A stretch of 64,000 bases of DNA from Tenacibaculum sp. 1_MG-2023 (GCF_030547425.1 NZ_JAUORH010000001.1:124001-188000); one strand, 5' to 3'; shown: positions 51,719 through 60,877, counted from the first letter of the stretch. Notes: a model not told the origin generated them from the sequence alone. Translations and numbers: made by a program.

Positions 51719-52870
51719 TTAGGATTGAATTTTTTCTTCTTTGGTGTGTAGAAGGCGTGTTAGTTTGATAGATAAATCTAACAAAATAATTTTAGCATTT
51801 CCATTTCTTTCAATATGATATTGCGCGTCATTTACTTCCTTTTCAATGATTAAGATGTTGGCGCTATGAATAAACGGAGCAAATTTAGCAAGGTCAAAGT
51901 TTGCAGATTGAGTTTCTAAAAACACCAAGTCTGGAGTTCCGTAGTTAAATAGTAAAGCTTGTCTAAAAAACTGTAAACAATATTGTAAAAACTGTTTTTG
52001 AGTTTCTCTACCAGATTTAGCAATCTCTTCTGACCAACCAATTAAATCTTGAATAATAGCAGCATTTCCTTTAGCTCTAAACGCAGCTCGAATCCATGTA
52101 ATAAACCATTGTTCAAAAACTAAATCGTTAGAGTTGTTGTTTAAAACATGTAGTGCCTTGTTGTAGTTTCCTTCCGATTGATGGGCGATTTTTACTGCTT
52201 CATTTTCTGATACACCTTTTTGTTGAACTAGATTATTAGCTATGTCACTTTCGCTTAACGCAGGAAAATGTAATGCTTGACATCGAGATTTTATGGTGTT
52301 AATAATCTGTTCTTCATCTTCAGTAACAAGAATAAAAACAGTCTTACTTGGTGGTTCTTCAATTAGTTTTAATAATTTGTTGGAGGCAGCAATATTCATT
52401 TTTTCAGCCATCCAAATAATCATTACTTTAAAACCACCTTCGTACGATTTTAATTGTAGTTTTTTTACAATGTCTTCTGCCTCATCAACACCAATTTGAC
52501 CTTGTTTGTTTTCAACACCAATATGTTGTAACCAATTAAACAAACTTCCATAAGGTTGTTCTTTAATAAAAGAGCGCCAATCCTCTAAGAATAAATTACT
52601 AACAGGGTGTTTTTTTACTGAATCATTCGTAGTTACTGGAAAAGCAAAATGTAAATCAGGATGTTGTAGTTTGCTACATTTAATGTTGCAGGCTTCTACA
52701 TTATCGGAGAAGTTACATAATAAGAATTGAGCATAGGCTATTGCCATGGGTAAAGTTCCGCTTCCTTCTTTGCCAACAAATAGTTGTGCATGCGGAATTC
52801 TATTGTTTTCAGCTGATTGCTGTAAGTGTTTTTTTATGTGTTCTTGCCCAATAATATCGTCGAAAGTCAT
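51719..52870 (-). CDS. holB: DNA polymerase III subunit delta'
   Basis: Clamp-loader AAA+ subunit, 383 aa from the chosen ATG (MTFDDIIGQEHIKKHLQQSA). Walker A is degraded (VGKEGSGTLPMA), as usual for delta', which does not hydrolyse ATP; a zinc-type Cys set is reduced to CNFSDNVEACNIKC. The sensor region EEPPSKTVFILVTEDEEQII is clear. The ATG sits exactly 4 nt after a perfect -7 element with a TTG -33 box, so the mRNA is probably leaderless. An upstream in-frame start would lie inside the promoter. Confidence 0.92.
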   Translation of the reverse strand: MTFDDIIGQEHIKKHLQQSAENNRIPHAQLFVGKEGSGTLPMAIAYAQFLLCNFSDNVEACNIKCSKLQHPDLHFAFPVTTNDSVKKHPVSNLFLEDWRSFIKEQPYGSLFNWLQHIGVENKQGQIGVDEAEDIVKKLQLKSYEGGFKVMIIWMAEKMNIAASNKLLKLIEEPPSKTVFILVTEDEEQIINTIKSRCQALHFPALSESDIANNLVQQKGVSENEAVKIAHQSEGNYNKALHVLNNNSNDLVFEQWFITWIRAAFRAKGNAAIIQDLIGWSEEIAKSGRETQKQFLQYCLQFFRQALLFNYGTPDLVFLETQSANFDLAKFAPFIHSANILIIEKEVNDAQYHIERNGNAKIILLDLSIKLTRLLHTKEEKIQS

Positions 52871-52874
52871 ACCA

Positions 52875-52904
52875 CAAATATAAGACATCAAACAAAGAGA
52901 ACAA
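52875..52904 (-). promoter_or_regulatory. holB promoter, predicted leaderless
   Basis: Minus strand: TTG at 52904-52902, 19-bp spacer, TATATTTG at 52882-52875, then TGGT and the ATG. The predicted +1 coincides with the start codon. Confidence 0.7.
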
Positions 52905-52963
52905 CCTATTGTAAATAAATCATATATTGTGTTGATATACTGTTTAGAATGATTCTATTTTAG

Positions 52964-52971
52964 TATATTTG
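52964..52971 (+). promoter_or_regulatory. -7 element TATATTTG for feoAB
   Basis: Perfect TAnnTTTG followed by CA, 14 bp before the feoA ATG. No obvious Fur box overlaps it. Confidence 0.65.
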
Positions 52972-52985
52972 CAAGCTAAAAATAT

Positions 52986-53216
52986 ATGTTTTTGAGTACT
53001 ATCGCATCGTTACATTTAGGGGAAAAAGGAATTATATCTGAGGAGTGCTTAGATAAAATTCCGTTAAAATTATTAGAAATGGGGTGTTTACCTGGAAGTG
53101 AAGTTGAATTACTTCAAATAGCTCCTTTAAAAGACCCGATGTATATATGTGTAAATGGAAGTCATTTAGCGATTCGAAAAGAAACGGCTTGTCAAATTTC
53201 AATCATTAAACTATAG
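52986..53216 (+). CDS. feoA: Ferrous iron transport protein A
   Basis: 76-aa SH3-like cytosolic partner of FeoB. Typical features are LKLLEMGCLPGSEVELLQIAP and a C-terminal GSHLAIRKETACQISI. It starts feoA-feoB-Cys-rich protein, with 3 bp to feoB. Confidence 0.93.
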   Translation: MFLSTIASLHLGEKGIISEECLDKIPLKLLEMGCLPGSEVELLQIAPLKDPMYICVNGSHLAIRKETACQISIIKL

Positions 53217-53219
53217 CTG

Positions 53220-55325
53220 ATGAGTAATCGTATTAATGTTGCGTTAATTGGAAATCCGAACACAGGGAAAACATCATTGTTTAATCAGTTAACAGGTTTA
53301 AATCAAAAAGTAGGAAATTATCCAGGAGTTACTGTTGATAAAAAGCAAGGTGTTTGCAAGTTGCCTAATGGTAAAAGTGCAACGATTACCGATTTACCGG
53401 GTACATACAGCATAAATCCAACTTCTTTAGATGAAAGTATTGTTTTAAAAGCATTAATGACAACTCATCAAGAGGAAAAGCCTGATGTTATTGTTGTAGT
53501 TGCGGATATTGAAAACTTAAAACGAAACTTATTACTGTTTTCACAAATTCAAGATTTAGAAGTTCCGACGATTTTAGCACTAAATATGGCGGATCAATTA
53601 AAGCGAAAAGGAATTTCTATTGATATTCCTGCCTTAGAGAGAGAGCTACACACCAAAGTAGTGTTAATGTCGGCAAGAACTAATGAAGGAGTTAATGACT
53701 TAAAAGAAGAAGTAGTTAATTATAAATCGTTAAAAGTACATTCAAACTTTAACGAGCTATCTAAAAAAATAGATGCCACTTATTTTGAAAAGTTAGCTAC
53801 TATAAGTAAAGAATTTACTTCGTATGAGCTGTGGATGATGCTAACGAAAAACCATACTCCGTTACTTTCTTCCTTAGAAAAAGAAAGAATAAAAGAGTTT
53901 GAAGGAGAAATTACAAAGCAAAAAAAGTATCAACATAAAGAAACTATATATAGATACCAGCAAATAAATGCTATTTTAACTAAAACATATAAGGTAGATG
54001 CCTCTAAAGCAACTGATGTACGTAGTAAACTAGATAGAGTTTTTACCCATAAAATATTTGGATATGTTATTTTCTTTGGATTGTTATTGTTGATATTTCA
54101 GTCTATTTTCGATTGGGCATCTACTCCAATGGATCTTATTGATGGTTTATTTGCAAATATTGCAGAATTTACAAAAGCACAACTACCAGCAGGAATGTTT
54201 ACCGATTTACTTACCGAAGGAATTATTCCTGGAGTAGGTGGAGTGGTAATTTTTATACCTCAAATAGCTATTTTATTTTTGTTTATATCCATTCTTGAAG
54301 AAACAGGTTATATGAGTAGAGTAGTATTTTTAATGGATAAAATTATGCGTCGCTTTGGAATGAGTGGTAAAAGTGTAATTCCGTTAATTTCAGGTACAGC
54401 ATGTGCTATTCCAGCAATTATGGCAACTAGAACTATTGCTAGTTGGAAAGAACGTTTAATTACTATTTTAGTAACACCTTTTACAACCTGTTCAGCACGA
54501 TTACCTGTATATGCAATTTTAATAGCATTAATTATTCCTGATACTAAGCTGTTTGGTTTTTTAAGTTTACAAGGGTTTACTTTGTTAGCATTATACATTT
54601 TAGGTTTTGCAGCAGCAATTATCGCAGCATATATTTTGCATAAAACATTGAAAATTAAAAACAATTCACTTTTTGTAGTTGAAATGCCTAATTATAAAAT
54701 ACCATCAGTAAAGAATGTGTTTTTTGATGTCTTAGATAAAACAAAAGCATTTGTTTTTGGAGCAGGGAAAATCATTTTAGCAATTTCAATAGTACTGTGG
54801 TTTTTAGCATCTCATGGACCATCATCTTACGAAAATGCAGAAAAAAATGTAATAGAAAACATAGCGAATCAACAATTATCAGAAGAAGATTTGGCTAAAA
54901 AAGTAACTTCTGCTAAGCTAGCAAACTCATATATAGGTATCGCAGGAAAAACAATAGAACCAGTTGTTAAACCATTGGGTTATGACTGGAAAATAGGTAT
55001 TGGGTTAATTAGTTCTTTTGCTGCAAGAGAGGTGTTTATTGGTACATTAGCAACTATTTACAGTGTTGAAGATGATGGAGAAGATACTACTACGATAAAA
55101 CAAAAAATGGCATCGGAGGTGAATCTTGTTACAGGAGAGAAGAGATTCAATCTTGCTACAGGAATTTCTTTATTATTGTTTTATGCATTTGCAATGCAGT
55201 GTATGGCAACATTGGCAATTGTAAAAAGAGAAACAAGAAGTTGGAAGTGGCCAATAGTTCAACTAGTAAGTATGGGAGCTTTGGCGTATTTGTCAGCATT
55301 TATAGCCTATCAAATCTTAAGATAA
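53220..55325 (+). CDS. feoB: Ferrous iron transporter FeoB
   Basis: Inner membrane Fe(II) importer with a GTPase. 701 aa; G1 GNPNTGKTSLFNQLTG, G3 DLPGTYS, G4 NMAD, then a helical spacer domain and about eight or more membrane helices with two Gate regions (ILEETGYMSRVVFLMDKIMR, SGTACAIPAIMATRTI). The last base of its stop codon begins the ATG of the Cys-rich gene (TAATG). Confidence 0.97.
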   Translation: MSNRINVALIGNPNTGKTSLFNQLTGLNQKVGNYPGVTVDKKQGVCKLPNGKSATITDLPGTYSINPTSLDESIVLKALMTTHQEEKPDVIVVVADIENLKRNLLLFSQIQDLEVPTILALNMADQLKRKGISIDIPALERELHTKVVLMSARTNEGVNDLKEEVVNYKSLKVHSNFNELSKKIDATYFEKLATISKEFTSYELWMMLTKNHTPLLSSLEKERIKEFEGEITKQKKYQHKETIYRYQQINAILTKTYKVDASKATDVRSKLDRVFTHKIFGYVIFFGLLLLIFQSIFDWASTPMDLIDGLFANIAEFTKAQLPAGMFTDLLTEGIIPGVGGVVIFIPQIAILFLFISILEETGYMSRVVFLMDKIMRRFGMSGKSVIPLISGTACAIPAIMATRTIASWKERLITILVTPFTTCSARLPVYAILIALIIPDTKLFGFLSLQGFTLLALYILGFAAAIIAAYILHKTLKIKNNSLFVVEMPNYKIPSVKNVFFDVLDKTKAFVFGAGKIILAISIVLWFLASHGPSSYENAEKNVIENIANQQLSEEDLAKKVTSAKLANSYIGIAGKTIEPVVKPLGYDWKIGIGLISSFAAREVFIGTLATIYSVEDDGEDTTTIKQKMASEVNLVTGEKRFNLATGISLLLFYAFAMQCMATLAIVKRETRSWKWPIVQLVSMGALAYLSAFIAYQILR

Positions 55326-55441
55326 TGCAAGAAATTATAACATATACAGTTGTTTGTGGAGCTGTTATTTTTTTAGTGAAAAAATTCTTTTTCAAACCTA
55401 AAAAAAGTAGTGGTTGTGATACTAACTGCAATTGCTCGTAA
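55325..55441 (+). CDS. FeoB-associated Cys-rich membrane protein, 38 aa
   Basis: Starts MQEIITYTVVCGAVIFLVKK, one membrane helix, followed by a basic stretch and a Cys cluster (SSGCDTNCNCS). It matches the short FeoB-associated proteins that often follow feoB. Overlaps the feoB stop by one base. Probably helps FeoB assembly or metal handling (family knowledge, unproven). Confidence 0.85.
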   Translation: MQEIITYTVVCGAVIFLVKKFFFKPKKSSGCDTNCNCS

Positions 55442-55482
55442 AAGAGAAAATAAATAGCACTACTACTTTTTATAAAAAAATG

Positions 55483-55490
55483 TATGTTTG
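55483..55490 (+). promoter_or_regulatory. -7 element TATGTTTG
   Basis: Perfect TAnnTTTG followed by CAG; leader to the barrel protein about 48 nt. Confidence 0.6.
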
Positions 55491-55542
55491 CAGTGTTATA
55501 CTTGTAGTTAACAGGTGACTTGTAATTTAGTTAAAAAATAAA

Positions 55543-56046
55543 ATGAAAAAAATAGTATTAGCAGTTGTGGTTTTTGTTAGTTCTTTTACGTATGCACAGC
55601 AAGAGGTAAAAGTAGATTTACTAGACGCATTAGCTTTTAAAACGCTAGAGGTGTCTTACGAATATTATACAACTGATCGTTCTTCAGTTGGTATTTCAGC
55701 GTTATTTAACTTTGAAAAAAAATCAGCAGATTTTAGATATAACGAAGAACGAATGTTCACTCCGTTTTTCCGTCATTATTTTACCAATAATAGTAATTGG
55801 AATTATTTTGGAGAAGTTTTTATGGGAATTAATACAGGAGAAAGAGAAGTTGAAGTTCAAGGAAGTACAACAAAACAATATAAGGAGTATACAGACGGAG
55901 CTTTAGGGTTAGCTTTTGGTTCAAAATATGTGTCTTCAGGTGGTTTTGTTCTTGATGTATATGGAGGTTTAGGGAGAAATCTATTTACTTCAGAGGCTCG
56001 TTCAATAGTACCTAGAGTTGGAATAAATTTAGGATATCGTTTTTAA
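55543..56046 (+). CDS. Small outer membrane beta-barrel protein
   Basis: 167 aa: signal peptide (MKKIVLAVVVFVSSFTYAQQ), then alternating strands with aromatic girdles (KTLEVSYEYY, TPFFRHYFTNN, NWNYFGEVFMGIN) and a C-terminal aromatic strand RVGINLGYRF. Size fits an eight-stranded barrel of the DUF3575 or OmpW-like kind. Own promoter and terminator. Function unknown. Confidence 0.75.
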   Translation: MKKIVLAVVVFVSSFTYAQQEVKVDLLDALAFKTLEVSYEYYTTDRSSVGISALFNFEKKSADFRYNEERMFTPFFRHYFTNNSNWNYFGEVFMGINTGEREVEVQGSTTKQYKEYTDGALGLAFGSKYVSSGGFVLDVYGGLGRNLFTSEARSIVPRVGINLGYRF

Positions 56047-56067
56047 GGATATTCACTTAAATAAAAT

Positions 56068-56094
56068 AAAAAGTTCGCAATAGCGAGCTTTTTT
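56068..56094 (+). terminator. Terminator after the barrel gene
   Basis: AAAAAGTTCGC / GCGAGCTTTTT stem (one G-U) with 4-base loop and a T run. Confidence 0.85.
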
Positions 56095-56148
56095 AGTTTA
56101 TGGGGATAATGTTATTTCAATTGATAAAAAAACTTAATAACTAAGGGA

Positions 56149-57435
56149 CTATTCATTTGAAATTGACCTTTTGTATTTAATCAAGTTAGCAAAGACAAAA
56201 CTCAAGATAGCAGGCAACACCCAGCCCAAATTATGATTGGCAAAAGGAATAATGTTTTTTATTTCAATTAAATAGTTAGGGTTGATAATAAACCCTAAAA
56301 AATCAGGGATGCTAAATAGAAAGGTTACTCCCACAACAATTTTAAAAACTAAAGGTGAGGTGTATTTTTCAGGAAGTACATTTAGTACAATTAAAATAAT
56401 AGTTATTGGATAAATAAACATTAAAGCAGGTAGTGCAATATTGATGATGTATTTTACATCAAACTGACCTACAACAATTCCTAGTAAACAGGAAATAATA
56501 GCAGTAATTGTAAAAACCTTTTGAGAGTTATTACTAATCCCTTTAAAATAATCGGCAGTACCTGTAATAATTCCAACAGCAGTTGTAAAACAGGCCAAAG
56601 CAACTAAAACACTAAGAAAAACACTTCCTATATTTCCTAAAGTCTGATTACTCAAAGAGTTTAAGATCTCTGTTCTATTAGCGCTTTCAGAAAAGGTAGA
56701 ACTAAATAAAACACCGTTGTAAATAAGGCCTGCATAAATAATTAACAATCCTATACCAGCAATAAAGCCAGCTTTGGTAATTAGCTCTTTTTTCTCTTCA
56801 AAAGTTGTGTTTGTATTAAAATTCATTGAAATAACTAAAACACCACCAATAACTATAGAAGCAATAGCATCAAAGGTTTGGTACCCTTCTAGTAAGCCAT
56901 CAACAAAAGGAGCTTTAAAAGTAGTTGGAGTTATTGTATCAGGAGCTGTAAAAACTCCAACAAAAATAATAGCCAATAAAATACATATAATAAGAGGGGT
57001 TAAAAACTTACCTAATAGGCTTAGTACTTTTGATCGGTTCAAGGTAAAAAGGAAAACAAGTCCAAAATAAATTGTACTAGTAATTAAAGAACTACTGTTA
57101 CTAAAATAAGGAGCAATAGCCATTTCATGAGTAACTGATGCTGTTCTAGGTGCAGGTAAAGCAATACAGATAGTGTATACAACAAAACAATAAATAAGGC
57201 TAAAAGAAGGAGACATTTTTTTACCAAAATCATACATAGTACCTTGTAGCTTAGCATGTGCTAAAATACCTAGCATAGGAATAAAAATGGCAGTAATAAA
57301 AAAACCAATAGTTACCCAAAACCACAAATCACCAGCATTTTTTCCTAAAAAAGGAGGTAAAATTAAATTACCAGCTCCAAAAAACATTGAAAATAAAGCA
57401 AATCCGTTTATAAATATCTCCTTAGTTTTGTGCAT
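56149..57435 (-). CDS. brnQ: Branched-chain amino acid carrier BrnQ
   Basis: Na+-coupled Leu/Ile/Val importer of the LIVCS family, inner membrane, 428 aa with about 12 helices. It begins NGFALFSMFFGAGNLILPPFLG, the family signature; later TFDAIASIVIGGVLV and LVALACFTTAVGIITG are typical. Divergent from an alpha/beta hydrolase over 39 bp. Confidence 0.94.
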   Translation of the reverse strand: MHKTKEIFINGFALFSMFFGAGNLILPPFLGKNAGDLWFWVTIGFFITAIFIPMLGILAHAKLQGTMYDFGKKMSPSFSLIYCFVVYTICIALPAPRTASVTHEMAIAPYFSNSSSLITSTIYFGLVFLFTLNRSKVLSLLGKFLTPLIICILLAIIFVGVFTAPDTITPTTFKAPFVDGLLEGYQTFDAIASIVIGGVLVISMNFNTNTTFEEKKELITKAGFIAGIGLLIIYAGLIYNGVLFSSTFSESANRTEILNSLSNQTLGNIGSVFLSVLVALACFTTAVGIITGTADYFKGISNNSQKVFTITAIISCLLGIVVGQFDVKYIINIALPALMFIYPITIILIVLNVLPEKYTSPLVFKIVVGVTFLFSIPDFLGFIINPNYLIEIKNIIPFANHNLGWVLPAILSFVFANLIKYKRSISNE

Positions 57436-57457
57436 TGCCTAACAAATTAGTAAGCGA

Positions 57458-57465
57458 CGAATATA
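57458..57465 (-). promoter_or_regulatory. Near -7 element TATATTCG for brnQ
   Basis: One mismatch (C for T) to TAnnTTTG, followed by TCG; 22 bp before the brnQ start. Confidence 0.45.
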
Positions 57466-57474
57466 CATTAAAAA

Positions 57475-58248
57475 ATGATTGCAAAATTTAAAGAAACAAC
57501 CGTTTTTTACACTGATACTGGTAAAGGAAACTGTGTTGTTTTATTACATGGGTTTCTAGAAAACAGTACGATGTGGAATGCCGTAGTTGAAGAATTGTCT
57601 AAAAAAAACCGTTTGGTTTGCATAGACCTATTGGGGCATGGGAAAACAGGATGTGTTGGGTATATTCATACTATGGAAGAGATGGCTGAAGCAGTTAAAT
57701 CTGTGTTAAGAGAATTAAAAATCCGTCGAGCTATTTTTGTAGGACATTCAATGGGAGGTTATGCTGCTTTAGCTTTTGCAGAAAAATATTCGAAAAATGT
57801 AAAAGGAATATGTTTGATGAACTCTACCGCTCAAGAAGATAGTAAAGAGCGAAAAAAACTAAGAATTAGAGCAAATGAAATGGCAAAAGAAAACTACGAG
57901 ACATTAGTGAAAATGTCGATAAGTAACTTATTTGCAGAAAATATGCGCTTGCAATTATCTAAAGAAATAGAGAAAATAAGAGGGGAAGCTCTAAAAACTC
58001 CAGTTAGAGGATATATTGCAGGAACAGAAGGAATGCGTTTGCGAAAAAACAAGGAAGTTGTTTTACAAACAATAGAAAAGAGATTGATTATAGCAGGAAA
58101 AAATGATCCAATCTTAAATTATATGATTCTTGAAGAAGAAGCTAAGAATACCAATACTCCATTAATTGCATTGCCAAATGGGCATATGAGTCATGTAGAA
58201 GCTAAAAAAGAATTACTAAAAGCATTAATCAACTTTATAAGAGCTTGA
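57475..58248 (+). CDS. Alpha/beta hydrolase
   Basis: 257 aa, cytosolic. HG motif LLHGFLENSTMW, nucleophile elbow GHSMGG (Ser), acid in GKNDPI and His in GHMSHVE. Such proteins in this phylum are esterases or thioesterase-like; MenH or BioH roles are possible but not supported by neighbours. The substrate is unknown. No clear promoter element in the short divergent gap. Confidence 0.88.
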   Translation: MIAKFKETTVFYTDTGKGNCVVLLHGFLENSTMWNAVVEELSKKNRLVCIDLLGHGKTGCVGYIHTMEEMAEAVKSVLRELKIRRAIFVGHSMGGYAALAFAEKYSKNVKGICLMNSTAQEDSKERKKLRIRANEMAKENYETLVKMSISNLFAENMRLQLSKEIEKIRGEALKTPVRGYIAGTEGMRLRKNKEVVLQTIEKRLIIAGKNDPILNYMILEEEAKNTNTPLIALPNGHMSHVEAKKELLKALINFIRA

Positions 58249-58259
58249 TAAAATTCTGT

Positions 58260-58267
58260 TACTTTTG
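58260..58267 (+). promoter_or_regulatory. -7 element TACTTTTG for upp
   Basis: Perfect TAnnTTTG just past the hydrolase stop; 24 bp before the upp ATG. Confidence 0.6.
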
Positions 58268-58291
58268 TAGGATACAAAAAGAATATACTTC

Positions 58292-58945
58292 ATGAAAATT
58301 CATCACTTAGCCAAACAAAACTCTATTCTTAATAAATTCTTAGCAGAACTTAGAGACGTCTCTATTCAAAAAGATTCAATGCGTTTTCGTAGAAATATTG
58401 AACGAATAGGTGAAGTTTTAGGGTACGAATTAAGTAAAGAGTTAGACTATAATGTCAAAGAAATAACAACACCTTTAGGAACGAAAAAGGTAGAGTTACC
58501 AGCAAATGATATAGTATTGTGTTCTATTCTCAGAGCAGGACTGCCACTACATAATGGAATGTTAAATTATTTTGATGATGCAGAAAATGCGTTTATTTCA
58601 GCATATCGTCATCACCCTAATAATGACGAGAAGTTTGAAATCGTGGTAGGCTATTTTGCTTCGCCCTCAATAGATGGAAAAACATTATTACTTGTCGATC
58701 CGATGTTGGCAACAGGTCGATCAATGGTTGAGGTTTATGAAGGGATAAAAAAGTATGGAACACCAAAAGAAATAATAATAGCTTCAGTTATTGGTTCAGT
58801 TGAAGGTGTAGAATACGTTGCTAAACATTTACCTGAAAGTACTACTTTATGGATTGGCGACATTGATGAAAAATTAAATGATAAAGGCTATATAGTACCA
58901 GGTTTAGGAGATGCTGGAGATTTAGCTTACGGAGTTAAATTATAG
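58292..58945 (+). CDS. upp: Uracil phosphoribosyltransferase
   Basis: Salvages uracil to UMP with PRPP. 217 aa; PRPP loop LLVDPMLATGRSM, and the uracil-binding end KGYIVPGLGDAGDLAYG. Convergent with a DUF6427 gene, 1 bp apart, an arrangement I recall as common in flavobacteria. Confidence 0.96.
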   Translation: MKIHHLAKQNSILNKFLAELRDVSIQKDSMRFRRNIERIGEVLGYELSKELDYNVKEITTPLGTKKVELPANDIVLCSILRAGLPLHNGMLNYFDDAENAFISAYRHHPNNDEKFEIVVGYFASPSIDGKTLLLVDPMLATGRSMVEVYEGIKKYGTPKEIIIASVIGSVEGVEYVAKHLPESTTLWIGDIDEKLNDKGYIVPGLGDAGDLAYGVKL

Positions 58946-58946
58946 T

Positions 58947-59852
58947 TTACACGATAGTGCTTACAGTAAACGAAGCTGTTAAGAATAGAATAATAATAAC
59001 ATCAGCGTACCATTTTTTTTGAAAAAACTCTATTCCATTAGCTAGAATAACAGAAACAGGAAAGAACACATATAAAAACTCGCTTCCAGAACCATCTTCA
59101 ACTAAAAGCAAAATAGCAGTAGTAATTACGAGATGAGTAAGAATCAATATCCAGTTTTTTCTAAACTTATTCTTAACAGAGAGTGCTTTAGGGCTTTTTA
59201 AAAGAATAGAAGCTAGTAAAAAACAACTTATAAAAAGAATAGGGAATAAGTACTTTTCATGAGAGTAGAAGCTTAAATCAGGATAAAAATTCCAATCAAA
59301 AAGCAACCAAAACTTATCAAGTCCGTCATACCAATAATAGTATGTAAAGTACAAAAAAACAGGAGCAAAAAAACCAATTACAGGGGTTAGAAGTGTTTGA
59401 TAGGTAAAACGTTGGTGTAAAAATATAGACAAATAAAGTAGTATAAGTAATAGAGGAGCATAAGGCTCTATTAAAAATGAAATTCCAAGCCACAAACCAC
59501 CGTCAAACAACTTGTGAAAAATGTTTTTTGAAGATTGTAAGCTGTATACTTTTCGTAGGAAAAGAAGTATAGTTAAGTTGGCATAAAAAGTTTTATTTAC
59601 CTGTATCGTATTAGGAAAAAAACCAATTAATATTACAAAAAATAAAAAAGCAAAAGAATTATCATAAGTCAATAGGTTTTTTGCAATGATAAAATTGTAC
59701 ACTGAAAAAACAACTAAAAACCAACCAAGTTCTTTAACAAGGTTGAAAGATAATTCCTTAGAAAAAATACTAAAAACAAAATACCCTAAAAACAGTACAA
59801 ATAGTACAATAAAATTTATAGGTTTAGATTTACCGAAAAAATTGGCTAACAT
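58947..59852 (-). CDS. DUF6427 family integral membrane protein
   Basis: 301 aa with about eight hydrophobic helices and little soluble sequence; starts MLANFFGKSKPINFIVLF, and has the WLGISFLIEPYAPLLL and FLYFTYYYWYDGLDKFW segments. A flavobacterial family of unknown function, named from memory. Divergent from DUF6341/trmB. A near -7 element TATCTTTA is at 59886-59879. Confidence 0.75.
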   Translation of the reverse strand: MLANFFGKSKPINFIVLFVLFLGYFVFSIFSKELSFNLVKELGWFLVVFSVYNFIIAKNLLTYDNSFAFLFFVILIGFFPNTIQVNKTFYANLTILLFLRKVYSLQSSKNIFHKLFDGGLWLGISFLIEPYAPLLLILLYLSIFLHQRFTYQTLLTPVIGFFAPVFLYFTYYYWYDGLDKFWLLFDWNFYPDLSFYSHEKYLFPILFISCFLLASILLKSPKALSVKNKFRKNWILILTHLVITTAILLLVEDGSGSEFLYVFFPVSVILANGIEFFQKKWYADVIIILFLTASFTVSTIV

Positions 59853-59872
59853 TGTTTCTTTTTATATTTTTG
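59842..59872 (+). promoter_or_regulatory. Promoter of the DUF6341-trmB operon
   Basis: TTG at 59842-59844, 20-bp spacer, TATTTTTG at 59865-59872, 22 bp before the ATG. The -33 box overlaps the start of the divergent DUF6427 gene. Confidence 0.65.
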
Positions 59873-59894
59873 CAGCTGTAAAGATACTTAAGAT

Positions 59895-60116
59895 ATGATA
59901 GCAGGCAATATTTTTAGATGGATTGGTAGTTTATTTACCGACTTTTTATTTGCACCATTCAATTGGTTACGTTTAACAGTAGCTAAATCAGATGCAGGTT
60001 GGTGGACCTCAAACGCTGTAAACTGGTTCTTTTTATTAGTCCTATTAGTATTATTTGCTTATTGGATGAAAGAAGCTGCTCGTTTTAAAAGAGAAGGAAC
60101 AGAAGATAGAGCCTAA
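59895..60116 (+). CDS. DUF6341-like small membrane protein
   Basis: 73 aa: an amphipathic, aromatic N-terminus (IFRWIGSLFTDFLFAPFNWL), one membrane helix (AVNWFFLLVLLVLFAYWM) and a charged tail (EAARFKREGTEDRA). Conserved next to trmB and DUF6427 in flavobacteria (recalled). 12 bp before trmB. Function unknown. Confidence 0.7.
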   Translation: MIAGNIFRWIGSLFTDFLFAPFNWLRLTVAKSDAGWWTSNAVNWFFLLVLLVLFAYWMKEAARFKREGTEDRA

Positions 60117-60128
60117 TTTCTATATACT

Positions 60129-60800
60129 TTGGGAAGTAAAAACAAACTAAAACGTTTCAAAGAAAATGAAACGTTTGCTAACGTTATTCAACCTACGCGA
60201 GAAGAAGTAACTTCTAGTTTTCCTTACAAAGGAAAATGGAACACTTTTTTTAAAAACGACAAACCTATTGTTTTAGAGTTAGGATGTGGTAAGGGTGAAT
60301 ACACAATTGCTTTAGCAGAAAAAAATCCTGATAAAAATTTTATTGGAATTGATATTAAAGGTGCGCGATTTTGGCGAGGAGCTAAAACAGCACTAGAAAA
60401 TAACATGAACAATGTTGCTTTTATCAGAACTCAAATAGAATTAGTAGATTATATTTTTGCTGAAAATGAGGTTTCTGAAATTTGGATAACCTTTCCAGAT
60501 CCGCAAATTAAATATAAGCGTACCAAACACCGTATGACTAACACTGAATTCTTAAAAAAATACCATGGTATTTTAAATTCAGAAGGAACAGTTAACTTAA
60601 AAACCGATAGTGAATTCATGCACGGCTATACTTTAGGTTTATTGCATGGAGAAGGTCACGAAATTTTACACGCTAATCACGATGTATATAAAAATGTGTA
60701 CAGTCCAAAAGAAGTAACGGGCACACAAACATTCTACGAAAAACAATATTTAGAAATAGGAAAACCTATTACCTATATAAAATTCAAACTAAACTATTAA
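60129..60800 (+). CDS. trmB: tRNA (guanine-N7)-methyltransferase TrmB
   Basis: Methylates G46 in the tRNA variable loop. 223 aa; SAM motif LELGCGKGEYTIALAE, IGIDIKGARFWRGAKTALE, and the signature ITFPDPQIKYKRTKHRMT. The start is TTG, keeping the conserved GSKNKLKRFKENETF leader; no ATG is available before the SAM fold. Second gene after DUF6341, ended by a hairpin. Confidence 0.96.
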   Translation: MGSKNKLKRFKENETFANVIQPTREEVTSSFPYKGKWNTFFKNDKPIVLELGCGKGEYTIALAEKNPDKNFIGIDIKGARFWRGAKTALENNMNNVAFIRTQIELVDYIFAENEVSEIWITFPDPQIKYKRTKHRMTNTEFLKKYHGILNSEGTVNLKTDSEFMHGYTLGLLHGEGHEILHANHDVYKNVYSPKEVTGTQTFYEKQYLEIGKPITYIKFKLNY

Positions 60801-60825
60801 TCCTGCAAATAAGCAGGGTTTTTTG
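60801..60825 (+). terminator. trmB terminator
   Basis: ATCCTGC / GCAGGGT 7-bp stem, 6-base loop, then T6. Confidence 0.85.
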
Positions 60826-60830
60826 TTTTG

Positions 60831-60863
60831 AGCGTTTCCCTTTGGGTTGCACTTTCTACAATC
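60831..60863. repeat. Short copy of the GGGCGT...CTAACGC intergenic repeat
   Basis: GAGCGTTTCCTTTGGGTTGC...CAATCGCTAACG. Shares its ends with the longer copy at 63463-63545 and looks like an internally deleted version. Both follow terminators. Confidence 0.45.
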
Positions 60864-60877
60864 GCTAACGCGTATTT

